Below are positions 6,754 to 13,040 of a DNA stretch of 13,042 bases, one piece after another. The DNA lies in contig CAZQRT010000039.1 of assembly GCA_964596105.1 (NCBI GenBank), positions 1 through 13,042 of the forward strand, written 5' to 3'. Made by a program: the position numbers and the translations under genes. The notes beneath the pieces were generated by a model that saw only the letters and a program-made list of their open reading frames with translations, was not told where the DNA came from and searched no databases. The first letter of the stretch is position 1. Each line of letters starts with the position of its first letter. Source of the DNA: CAJUOR01 sp964596105. GTDB taxonomy: Bacteria; Bacillota_I; Bacilli_A; Erysipelotrichales; Coprobacillaceae.

Positions 6754-6776
6754 TGCTTTTAAGAACATGGTATAAT
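6747..6776 (+). promoter_or_regulatory. Promoter of the MBL-HAD-pyrC operon
   Basis: TATAAT (6771-6776) with an upstream TGG (extended -10) is preceded by TTGTCT (6747-6752) at 18 bases. The start codon is about 20 bases downstream, after GGGAGGT. Confidence 0.8.
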
Positions 6777-6796
6777 ACCCCCAGGGAGGTACTATT

Positions 6797-7516
6797 ATGA
6801 ATTATGAAATCATCAAAGTAAATGAGAATACCTGGATTATTGATGAGGGCGGCGTGCGTTTCTTTTTACTGACCGGAGACAAGCGCGCTTTAATGATTGA
6901 CAGCGGCATGAACGTGCCTAACGGCAGAGAAATCGCCGCTCAGCTCACAACCCTGCCAGTCGCTTTGATCAACACCCATGCCGACCGCGATCATATCGCC
7001 GGCAATGACGCTTTTGATACGATCTATATGCATCCGAGCGAATTTGCCAACTATTACAATCAGCGCCCCAAAGCGAAGATGGTCAATGCCATCTATGAGG
7101 GCGAGGTGCTGGATTTAGGAAACCGGCCGCTGGAGATCATCGCCCTGCCCGGCCACACCCCGGGAAGCATCGCCATCCTGGATATCCAGTCGCGAATGCT
7201 GTTTTCCGGCGATCCCATTCAAGACGGCACGATCTTTATGTTTGGAGCCATGCGCAATCTTCAGGCCTACGAGCAGAGTCTGGAGCGGTTAATCGCAAAA
7301 CACCGGTCCCGTTTTGATGTGATTTACCCTTCTCACGGCAGTTATCCGGTAAGCCCGGATCTGATCCCGCAGTTAATCAGCGGCGCCAGAGACATTCTGG
7401 CCGGTAAAATCACTCCGTCTTTAACCGCGATTCACGACCGCCAGGCCTGGCTTTATGATGCCGGGGTAGCGAAATTTTTAGTGGATGAGAGATACGATGA
7501 AAATCCTGGCCAGTGA
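6797..7516 (+). CDS. MBL-fold metallo-hydrolase with a variant metal motif
   Basis: This 239-residue protein has the metallo-beta-lactamase fold seen in many hydrolases (glyoxalase II-like and others). Visible motifs are THADRDHIAGN (His61, Asp63, Asp65, His66), PGHTPGS (His120), FSGDP (Asp139) and PSHG (His180). The classic first motif is HxHxDH; here the second histidine is aspartate (Asp63), a variant I believe occurs in some Firmicutes subgroups. Metal binding should remain possible, but the specificity is unknown. The start ATG has a strong GGGAGGT site six bases before it. It is the first gene of an operon whose next gene begins 20 bases before this one ends. I infer a small-molecule esterase- or thioesterase-type role, with low certainty. 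Confidence 0.88.
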   Translation: MNYEIIKVNENTWIIDEGGVRFFLLTGDKRALMIDSGMNVPNGREIAAQLTTLPVALINTHADRDHIAGNDAFDTIYMHPSEFANYYNQRPKAKMVNAIYEGEVLDLGNRPLEIIALPGHTPGSIAILDIQSRMLFSGDPIQDGTIFMFGAMRNLQAYEQSLERLIAKHRSRFDVIYPSHGSYPVSPDLIPQLISGARDILAGKITPSLTAIHDRQAWLYDAGVAKFLVDERYDENPGQ

Positions 7517-8246
7517 TTTAGACGGGACGCTTTATTTTCATGAGCTCGAGGGATATTTAAAAAAGCAGGATGTCCTGGCCATTCACCAGTTTCAAAATCA
7601 CGGCAATCTTTTCGGGCTTTCCAGCGGACGCACCCTGGCCGGGGTCGATCACGCCTTAAACGGCCTGGATGTGCATTTAAACTTCTACATCCTGGTCAGC
7701 GGCGCGAGTCTGCTTGATGAGAACCGCCATTACATTTACCGCCATCTGCTGCCAAAAAGCCTGATCGCGGATATTTGTGAAAGTATGATCAGCGGGTCGG
7801 CTTTGTTCTGCCATGATGAGGATTACTACCGTTTTCGTCCCTGGGACGAAGAAAACCGCGCCACGGTTGTCACAGCCATCGCGGAGGCTCCTTTTGAGTA
7901 TTATGACTCCTTGCATCTCGCCTATAAAAACATGAAGGATCTATTGGAAGATAAAAAGATTTTAGAGGCGCGCTTTCATGATGTCTGCGAGATCCATCAC
8001 AATGTTCTCAACCTCGATGTCACGCCGAAAAACACCAGCAAGGGCAATGCCCTTGCCGCGTTAGCGGAACTTTATCAGTGTCAGGAAATTGCCGTCATCG
8101 GCGACTCTTATAATGACATCAGCATGATGGATGCCGCGAAATACGCCTTTACCTTTCATACCAGCGACGCCGCGGTGCAAAAGCACGCGGATTATCTGGT
8201 TGACGATATCGCCGGGGCGATCAGCATTCTGGAGGGTATGCCATGA
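7497..8246 (+). CDS. Cof-type HAD-IIB family phosphatase, second copy
   Basis: This 249-residue protein is another HAD-IIB phosphatase. It shows motif I (SDLDGT; Asp7, Asp9), motif II (SSGRT), a motif III lysine in NTSKGNAL (Lys182) and motif IV (IGDSYNDISM; Asp203, Asp207). It is related in family only, not a close copy, to the HAD protein encoded at 5931-6707. I start at ATG 7497, since MKILASDLDGT is the normal HAD beginning. This start lies inside the end of the MBL gene (20-base overlap), and its own ribosome binding site is weak (GGATGAGAG), so translational coupling is likely. Its stop overlaps the pyrC start as ATGA. Substrate is unknown; the link to pyrC may hint at a nucleotide or related phosphate, but that is only inference. 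Confidence 0.92.
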   Translation: MKILASDLDGTLYFHELEGYLKKQDVLAIHQFQNHGNLFGLSSGRTLAGVDHALNGLDVHLNFYILVSGASLLDENRHYIYRHLLPKSLIADICESMISGSALFCHDEDYYRFRPWDEENRATVVTAIAEAPFEYYDSLHLAYKNMKDLLEDKKILEARFHDVCEIHHNVLNLDVTPKNTSKGNALAALAELYQCQEIAVIGDSYNDISMMDAAKYAFTFHTSDAAVQKHADYLVDDIAGAISILEGMP

Positions 8247-9490
8247 TCATCATTAAAAACGCGCGCATCATCACGGAAAATATGGACCGCGTTGGGGATG
8301 TGACGATCGCGGATGACGGCACGCTTTTAAGCCTGGAGAAAAATGATCTTCCCGGCATAGACGGCACCGGGCAGATCGTCATGCCCGGCTTTGTCGATGT
8401 GCACGCCCATGTGCGCGATCCCGGCCAGACTCATAAAGAGGATATCCAAACGGCCGGCAAGGCCGCGGCCCGAGGCGGATATACTCATGTCGTGGCCATG
8501 GCCAACACCACCCCGGCCATTGATGATGTCAAACTTTATTTACGTAATCAGAAAAAAATGGATGAATCAGATATTCACCTTTACCAGGCCGCCGCGATTT
8601 CTAAAGGTCTGGAAGGCCGGGAACTGACGGACATGAAGGCTTTAAGAGAAGCCGGGGTCCTGTTATTTACCGATGACGGCAAACCGTTACTGGATGAAGC
8701 GCTGGTGAAAAACGCCATGCATATGGCCAAACAGCTTCAGGTGCCTTTAAGCTTTCATGAAGAGGATCCCCGCTATATCGGGCTGGCGGGCATCGATGAT
8801 GATTTGGCGCAAACTTTATGCAATTGTCACGGGGCTAACCGCCAGGCCGAGATCACGATGATCGCGCGTGATCTGCGCCTGGCGAAAGAAACCGGCTGTA
8901 CGGTGAATTTTCAGCACATCTCCGCCAAAGAATCAATCGATCTTATCCGCGAGGCGAAAAAGCAGGGCCTGGATGTGCATGCCGAGGCGACCCCGCATCA
9001 TTTCAGTCTCAATGACAGCGCGGTAAGTATTTACGGCACGTACGCGAAAATGAATCCGCCGTTAAGAACGGAAGAAGACCGGATAGCGATTTTGGAAGGC
9101 CTTCGTGACGGGACGCTGGATATCATCGCCACGGATCACGCGCCTCATCACAAAGATGAAAAAAATCAGCCGTTCGCGAAAGCCCCGAGCGGCATCATCG
9201 GTCTGGAGTCGGCTTTCGCCCTGGCTAACACTCACTTAGTGAAAAAGCACATTTTGAGCATGAGTCAGCTGGTATCAAAAATGGCGCTCAACCCGGCTAA
9301 AATGCTAGGCATCAAAGTTGGCCTTATGCTTCAGGAAGAGGCCAATCTGGTCATGGTTGATCCTGAGCGGATCTGGCATTATGAAACCGCGGCTTCCAAA
9401 GCGCGCAACAGCCCGTTTGAACATCATGAGTTAACCGGCATGGTCACATTAACCGTCGCGAAAGGAAAAATCGTTTATAAGGCTGAATAA
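8243..9490 (+). CDS. pyrC: Dihydroorotase (class I)
   Basis: This 415-residue cytosolic zinc enzyme cyclises N-carbamoyl-aspartate to dihydroorotate, the third step of de novo pyrimidine synthesis. The amidohydrolase metal site is complete: DVHAHVRDPG (His54, His56), LFTDDG (Asp144/145), LSFHEED (His172), NFQHISA (His225) and ATDHAPH (Asp298). KMNPPLR is the family's substrate-binding stretch. Length fits the class I Bacillota enzymes. The ATG overlaps the upstream HAD stop codon (ATGA) and has GGAGGGT before it. Other pyr genes are absent here, so pyrC is separated from any pyr cluster in this window and depends on the MBL-HAD promoter. I see no PyrR attenuator upstream. A strong hairpin follows the stop codon. 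Confidence 0.97.
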   Translation: MIIIKNARIITENMDRVGDVTIADDGTLLSLEKNDLPGIDGTGQIVMPGFVDVHAHVRDPGQTHKEDIQTAGKAAARGGYTHVVAMANTTPAIDDVKLYLRNQKKMDESDIHLYQAAAISKGLEGRELTDMKALREAGVLLFTDDGKPLLDEALVKNAMHMAKQLQVPLSFHEEDPRYIGLAGIDDDLAQTLCNCHGANRQAEITMIARDLRLAKETGCTVNFQHISAKESIDLIREAKKQGLDVHAEATPHHFSLNDSAVSIYGTYAKMNPPLRTEEDRIAILEGLRDGTLDIIATDHAPHHKDEKNQPFAKAPSGIIGLESAFALANTHLVKKHILSMSQLVSKMALNPAKMLGIKVGLMLQEEANLVMVDPERIWHYETAASKARNSPFEHHELTGMVTLTVAKGKIVYKAE

Positions 9491-9520
9491 AAGACCCGGG
9501 AATATCCCGGGTCTTATTAA
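9487..9520. terminator. Bidirectional terminator between pyrC and glpK
   Basis: AAGACCCGGG (9491-9500) and CCCGGGTCTT (9506-9515) form a perfect 10-bp stem with a 5-base loop. The following T-run is short on the plus strand (CTTATTA) and better on the minus strand (TCTTTTATT). It sits between the two convergent stop codons. Confidence 0.88.
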
Positions 9521-11001
9521 GGTTTATAGCTGATGACGGCCTGCACGGCTTTCACCCACTGCTCATATTTCTTCTGGGCTTCTTTTCTTGTCATTTTCGG
9601 AAAATAGATTTTCTGGCTTTGCGCCAGGTTTTTCAGTTCTTCCTCATCTTTCCAGAAACCGGTCGCCAGACCGGCCAGATAAGCCGCTCCTAAAGCGGTG
9701 GTTTCCTGGACTTTAGGAATGTGAATTTCGAGCCCGGCGATATCGGCCTGGAACTGCATCAGAAAGGCGTTGGATGTCGCCCCGCCGTCGGCGTAGAGCA
9801 TCTCGATCGGGCTGTGCGCTTCCTGACTCATGATTTTGATGACATCCATACTGGAATAGGCGATGCTTTCCAGGGTGGCGCGGGTGATATGGGCTTTGGT
9901 GGTGCCTCTTGTTAAACCGAAGATCGCGCCGCGGGCGTCATTGTCCCAGTACGGGGCGCCTAAACCGACAAAGGCCGGCACGACGATCACACCCTGGCTG
10001 TTAGGGACACTTCGCGCGAGGTCTTCGCTGTCTTTGGCCTGGCGGAAAAATTCCAGGCCGTCGCGCAGCCACTGAATACTGGAACCGGCGACAAAAACGG
10101 AACCTTCCAGGGCATAGACCACTTCATCCTGAAGCTTCCAGGCGATCGTGGTCAGCAGGCCGTTTTCGCTTTTGACCGCTTCTGATCCGGTATTCATGAG
10201 CAAAAAGCAGCCGGTGCCGTAGGTGTTTTTCATTTCTCCCTTGTGAAAGCACGTCTCGCCGAAGAGGCTGGCCTGCTGGTCGCCGACAACCGCGCCGATC
10301 GGGCAGCGGAAGTGCAGCCCCTGCAAGCTGGTCTCATCGCTATAGCCGTAAATACAGCTGGTCGGTTTTACCTCGGGCAGCATGTTTCTTGGGATTTTAA
10401 ATAAATCAAGCAGTTCGTCATCCCAGTCGAGGGTGTGGATGTTGAAGAGCATGGTGCGGCAGGCGTTGGAATAGTCGGTGATGTGAACTTTGCCGTTCGT
10501 GAGTTTCCATACCAGCCAGGTGTCCATGGTGCCAAACAGAAGGTTCTCAGGATCGGATTTGGTATGGTCCAGGATCCAGCGCACTTTGCTGGCGGAGAAG
10601 TAAGGATTGATGACGAGGCCGGTCTTTTCGTAAATTTTATCGGTGTAACCTTGACTGATGAGGTCTTCACAGATTTCCTGGGACTGGCGGGACTGCCAGA
10701 CAATGGCGTGGTAGATGGGCAGGCCGGTGTTTTTATCCCAGACGACCGCGGTCTCTCTTTGATTGGTGATGCCGATGCTTTCAATTTCCTCCGGTTTGAC
10801 ATCACTTTTGATGAACAGCTCGCCGACGACTTCCAGTACCGAGTTCCAGATTTCCATCGCGTCATGCTCAACCCAGCCGGAGTGCGGGAAGTACTGGGTG
10901 AATTCGCGCTGGGTCACGCAGTAGGGCATGCCAAGATGATCGAAGAGGATGGCGCGTGTGCTGGTGGTGCCCTGATCGATTGCTAATACATATTTTTTCA
11001 T
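9517..11001 (-). CDS. glpK: Glycerol kinase
   Basis: This 494-residue enzyme phosphorylates glycerol to glycerol 3-phosphate with ATP. It is a FGGY-family sugar kinase with the N-terminal DQGTTSTRAI phosphate loop, NQRET (Arg82, Glu83 for glycerol), VWQSRQ, NPYFSASK, the catalytic Asp241 in GDQQASLFG, MKNTYGTGCF and the C-terminal ADGGATSNAFLMQ and TTALGAAYLAG stretches. Length is normal. His230 lies in the loop shortly before GDQQ, near where enterococcal GlpK carries the HPr-phosphorylated histidine, so PTS control is possible but needs alignment. Its ATG overlaps the TGA of the upstream gene (ATGA). No glpF, glpO or glpD is next to it. Glycerol facilitator and oxidase or dehydrogenase must be elsewhere. 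Confidence 0.98.
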   Translation of the reverse strand: MKKYVLAIDQGTTSTRAILFDHLGMPYCVTQREFTQYFPHSGWVEHDAMEIWNSVLEVVGELFIKSDVKPEEIESIGITNQRETAVVWDKNTGLPIYHAIVWQSRQSQEICEDLISQGYTDKIYEKTGLVINPYFSASKVRWILDHTKSDPENLLFGTMDTWLVWKLTNGKVHITDYSNACRTMLFNIHTLDWDDELLDLFKIPRNMLPEVKPTSCIYGYSDETSLQGLHFRCPIGAVVGDQQASLFGETCFHKGEMKNTYGTGCFLLMNTGSEAVKSENGLLTTIAWKLQDEVVYALEGSVFVAGSSIQWLRDGLEFFRQAKDSEDLARSVPNSQGVIVVPAFVGLGAPYWDNDARGAIFGLTRGTTKAHITRATLESIAYSSMDVIKIMSQEAHSPIEMLYADGGATSNAFLMQFQADIAGLEIHIPKVQETTALGAAYLAGLATGFWKDEEELKNLAQSQKIYFPKMTRKEAQKKYEQWVKAVQAVISYKP

Positions 11002-11921
11002 AAATGATCACCGATTTCTACCGCGAAGCGTTCAATAACCTGATCGGCCACTTCCCGGCCTCTTAACATTTCCATCCAGGCCGCCGGGATCTCCTGATAA
11101 CCGTACATGAGTCCGGCGATGCCGCCTACCACCGCGCCCGTGGCGCTGGTCTGCCCTCCTAAAAGGACCGCCTCGCGGAGCGCGCCGTGAAAGGAGGTGG
11201 TGCGGGAAATAACCTGATAACTGTTCATTAAAACCGCCGCCACATCATTGGGGCCGGTGGAGTGATTCTGTTTGATGATATCTTCAATGATCAGCTGCCG
11301 GCAGTCTTCATTATAGAGATGCAGAAGCATCGCGACCCCTTTCACAAAGGGATTTTTTACGCCGTTTATTAAGTTTTTGACCCACTGCCCATAGATCGCG
11401 GCGCCTATCCCGTTTAAGGGATGGGCATGGGTGAGCAAGGACTGGGTGTGGGCGAGCTTGATGGTGCTGGAGGCGTCATTTTGGGCATCGAAGATCGCTA
11501 AGGGAAGCATTCTGGCCAGGGTTGAGGAGTCACGGCTGTCCATCTTTTCATCGAGCTGGAAGAGCTTGCCGCCGTCGAGGTAATTCTTGATCACTTGTTC
11601 AAAGTGGCGGGTGCAGCCGAAGACATGGTGGTTCACGGTGTACAGGCCCTGGGTCTGGTAGCTGACTAACTGACGCATATAGAATTCGGGCTTGAAGGTA
11701 TGGCAGTCGTTTAAGGTATTCATCATGCACAGCGCCATCGCCCCTTCATCCGACCATGTTCCGGCTTTGGCGTCTTTATAGGTGCGGACGTGATTAATGG
11801 GCGGCAGCATGTCAATGCCGGGCAGGCGGGCAAGGTAAGCCGCGTCGCGGAATTCATAGGGAACACCCAGGGCGTCCCCCACTAATAATCCGTACAGGCT
11901 CCCTTTTATTTTATCGTTCAT
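10998..11921 (-). CDS. ADP-ribosylglycohydrolase (ARH/DraG)-like protein, probably missing metal ligands
   Basis: This 307-residue protein has the ADP-ribosylglycohydrolase fold signature: GSLYGLLVGDALGVPYEF at the N-terminus (7-24), SLLTHAHPLNGIGAAIYG (161-178) and GAVVGGIAGLMYG near the C-terminus (262-274). Normal members bind two metals through WSDDT and GGDTDT. Here these read WSDEG (56-60) and GGQTSA (255-260), so one Asp is Glu, the Thr is Gly and both C-terminal Asp are replaced. The usual NGNG stretch is also altered (SRDSSTLAR, 129-137). It may be a non-hydrolytic relative that still binds ADP-ribose or a nucleotide. Start ATG 11921 follows AGGAGGA. The stop overlaps the glpK start, so the two are coupled. 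No clear sigma-A promoter is visible upstream. Confidence 0.85.
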   Translation of the reverse strand: MNDKIKGSLYGLLVGDALGVPYEFRDAAYLARLPGIDMLPPINHVRTYKDAKAGTWSDEGAMALCMMNTLNDCHTFKPEFYMRQLVSYQTQGLYTVNHHVFGCTRHFEQVIKNYLDGGKLFQLDEKMDSRDSSTLARMLPLAIFDAQNDASSTIKLAHTQSLLTHAHPLNGIGAAIYGQWVKNLINGVKNPFVKGVAMLLHLYNEDCRQLIIEDIIKQNHSTGPNDVAAVLMNSYQVISRTTSFHGALREAVLLGGQTSATGAVVGGIAGLMYGYQEIPAAWMEMLRGREVADQVIERFAVEIGDHL

Positions 11922-12004
11922 GAGTATTCCTCCTATCGAAAGCTTATCTAAAATATACACCAAACCATAAAAAAAGTACACAGGAAAAAATTCCGGTCAA
12001 GCAC

Positions 12005-12021
12005 TCTTTTTGACAAAAAGA
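12005..12021. promoter_or_regulatory. Perfect 17-base inverted repeat, candidate operator
   Basis: TCTTTTTGACAAAAAGA has two perfect 8-base arms around a single A. It covers the TTGACA -35 box of the XRE gene. It is too short and AT-rich for a terminator and sits where a repressor would block transcription, so autoregulation by the XRE protein is a reasonable inference. Confidence 0.55.
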
Positions 12022-12039
12022 TCGCAATGATTATATAAT
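12010..12039 (+). promoter_or_regulatory. Promoter of the XRE regulator gene
   Basis: TTGACA (12010-12015) and TATAAT (12034-12039) are separated by 18 bases, about 20 bases upstream of the start codon, which follows AAGGAGG. Confidence 0.88.
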
Positions 12040-12058
12040 ACAGACAAGGAGGAATACG

Positions 12059-12388
12059 ATGGCCATCAATGAATATACGTTCAGCCAGCGGCTGGAATTA
12101 CTGTTAAAAGAGCATCATATGACACAAAAAAAACTGGCGGAAAAAGCCAGTGTCACCGAGGCCGCCATCTCTCTATATATCAAAGGGGAACGAACCCCGC
12201 GGGCCGCGGTACTGAACAGAATCGCCGAGGCTCTGGATACCACCGCCGACTATTTAATGCAGGGTACCCCTCAAGGATATTTAGAGGAAATCGATTATGC
12301 CAAACAGCTGATTGCCCGCAATGCCAGTCACATGTCCACCAGTGACAAAATCGCTATCATGACCATACTGCTTGGTGGAGAAGAATAA
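12059..12388 (+). CDS. XRE-family helix-turn-helix transcriptional regulator
   Basis: This 109-residue protein has an N-terminal Cro/C1-type HTH domain (about residues 9-66). The helix-turn-helix is at 22-43 (TQKKLAEKASVTEAAISLYIKGE), followed by the typical RTPRAAVLNRIAEALDTTADYLMQG. The C-terminal tail (about 74-109) is short and has no recognisable sensor domain, so ligand or partner is unknown. The ATG has a strong AAGGAGG site. The gene is divergent from the ADP-ribosylglycohydrolase-glpK pair and shares about 140 bases of intergenic DNA with it, so it may control that pair or itself. A perfect inverted repeat over its own -35 box supports autoregulation. It ends in a strong terminator. 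Confidence 0.95.
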   Translation: MAINEYTFSQRLELLLKEHHMTQKKLAEKASVTEAAISLYIKGERTPRAAVLNRIAEALDTTADYLMQGTPQGYLEEIDYAKQLIARNASHMSTSDKIAIMTILLGGEE

Positions 12389-12417
12389 AAAAGTACGATT
12401 GAATCGTACTTTTTTTA
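12387..12417. terminator. Bidirectional terminator between the XRE and flavodoxin-fold genes
   Basis: GTACGA and TCGTAC with a 5-base loop are flanked by six A on one side and seven T on the other, extending the stem and giving a U-run in both directions. It directly follows the XRE stop and overlaps the stop codon of the convergent reductase gene. Confidence 0.9.
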
Positions 12418-12960
12418 GATATTGAGACCGGCCTGATAAGCCTCGTCATAGGCGGGATGAGTTTTGGCGTCGCCTTTCAAGAAAGCTCCCAGCCCGGCGA
12501 TAACCCCGCCATTTTCCACGGTTCTTAACACCTTGATAAACCCTTCAAAGCTGCTGACAGCCCCGGTGATCTGATCGAGATCTTTCGCCCCGCTGGTGAC
12601 GATCAAATAGGCTTTCTTGCGTGTTTGCGCTTCCCGGATCTCATACTCACGGGAAAACATGCGGTCGATTAAAATCTTTAACTGCGCCGAGAGACTGGTG
12701 AAATAGATCGGGGTTGCGAAAACCATCACATCACAGGCCACCAGCTTTTTTAGGATCTCATCGGCGTCATCTTTCTGCACGCACTGATGATCATGGCTGC
12801 GGCAGTATTCACACGCCAGACAAGGATGCAGCGAATACTGGCTTAAAACAATTTTCTCGACTTCATGACCCGCGTCTCGCGCCCCTTTGATAAACTGATC
12901 GGCTAAAATCTCGCTGTTGCCATGCCGGCGCGGACTGCTTGATATCACTACGACTTTCAT
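12415..12960 (-). CDS. Flavodoxin-fold NAD(P)H-dependent reductase / iron-sulfur flavoprotein-like
   Basis: This 181-residue protein has the flavodoxin-like fold of NADPH-dependent FMN reductases. SSSPRRHGNSE at the N-terminus is the FMN phosphate loop, and ATPIYFTSLSAQLKILIDRM is the conserved flavin-binding and dimer region. A compact cysteine set lies between them: CLACEYCRSHDHQC, that is C-x2-C-x2-C-x6-C. This matches the cluster motif of iron-sulfur flavoproteins (Isf), so a 4Fe-4S cluster is possible; many related reductases with similar cysteines are only annotated as flavodoxin family. Electron donor and acceptor are unknown. I chose ATG 12960 because GGAGGT lies seven bases before it. 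It has its own promoter and is convergent with the XRE gene. Confidence 0.92.
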   Translation of the reverse strand: MKVVVISSSPRRHGNSEILADQFIKGARDAGHEVEKIVLSQYSLHPCLACEYCRSHDHQCVQKDDADEILKKLVACDVMVFATPIYFTSLSAQLKILIDRMFSREYEIREAQTRKKAYLIVTSGAKDLDQITGAVSSFEGFIKVLRTVENGGVIAGLGAFLKGDAKTHPAYDEAYQAGLNI

Positions 12961-12994
12961 TCTCATAACCTCCAAAGCATTAAATCTTGCTTTT

Positions 12995-13022
12995 ATTATA
13001 CTTATAGAAAAAGAGAAAACAA
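12995..13022 (-). promoter_or_regulatory. Promoter of the flavodoxin-fold reductase gene
   Basis: The minus strand shows TATAAT (13000-12995) and TTGTTT (13022-13017) with a 16-base spacer, roughly 35 bases before the start codon. The -10 is perfect; the -35 is partial. Confidence 0.72.
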
Positions 13023-13040
13023 TTCTGATTTCCTCTTTGA
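13007..13040 (-). terminator. Possible terminator of a gene beyond the right edge
   Basis: On the minus strand AAAGAGGAAA and TTTTCTCTTT can form a 10-bp AT-rich stem (one G-T pair) with a 9-base loop, followed by TTC. It would end a minus-strand gene outside the window. It overlaps the -35 box of the reductase promoter and is weak in GC. Confidence 0.4.

Noticed and set aside
5931..8246. The two HAD phosphatase genes as a recent duplication
   Set aside because: They share only the family motifs; the rest of the sequences and lengths differ, so they are distant paralogues.
10435..10986. Long plus-strand open frame antisense to glpK
   Set aside because: It is fully inside a clear glpK gene, its translation matches nothing recognisable, and no ribosome binding site or promoter fits. 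It is a by-product of glpK codon use.
11922..12000. Promoter for the ADP-ribosylglycohydrolase-glpK pair
   Set aside because: The region is AT-rich and contains TATATT and TTGACC, but no pair has both a good -10 and -35 at normal spacing. I could not support a specific promoter.
11990..12001. GGAAAAAATTCC-like partial palindrome as a second operator
   Set aside because: Arms are only four bases and A/T rich, expected by chance in such DNA.
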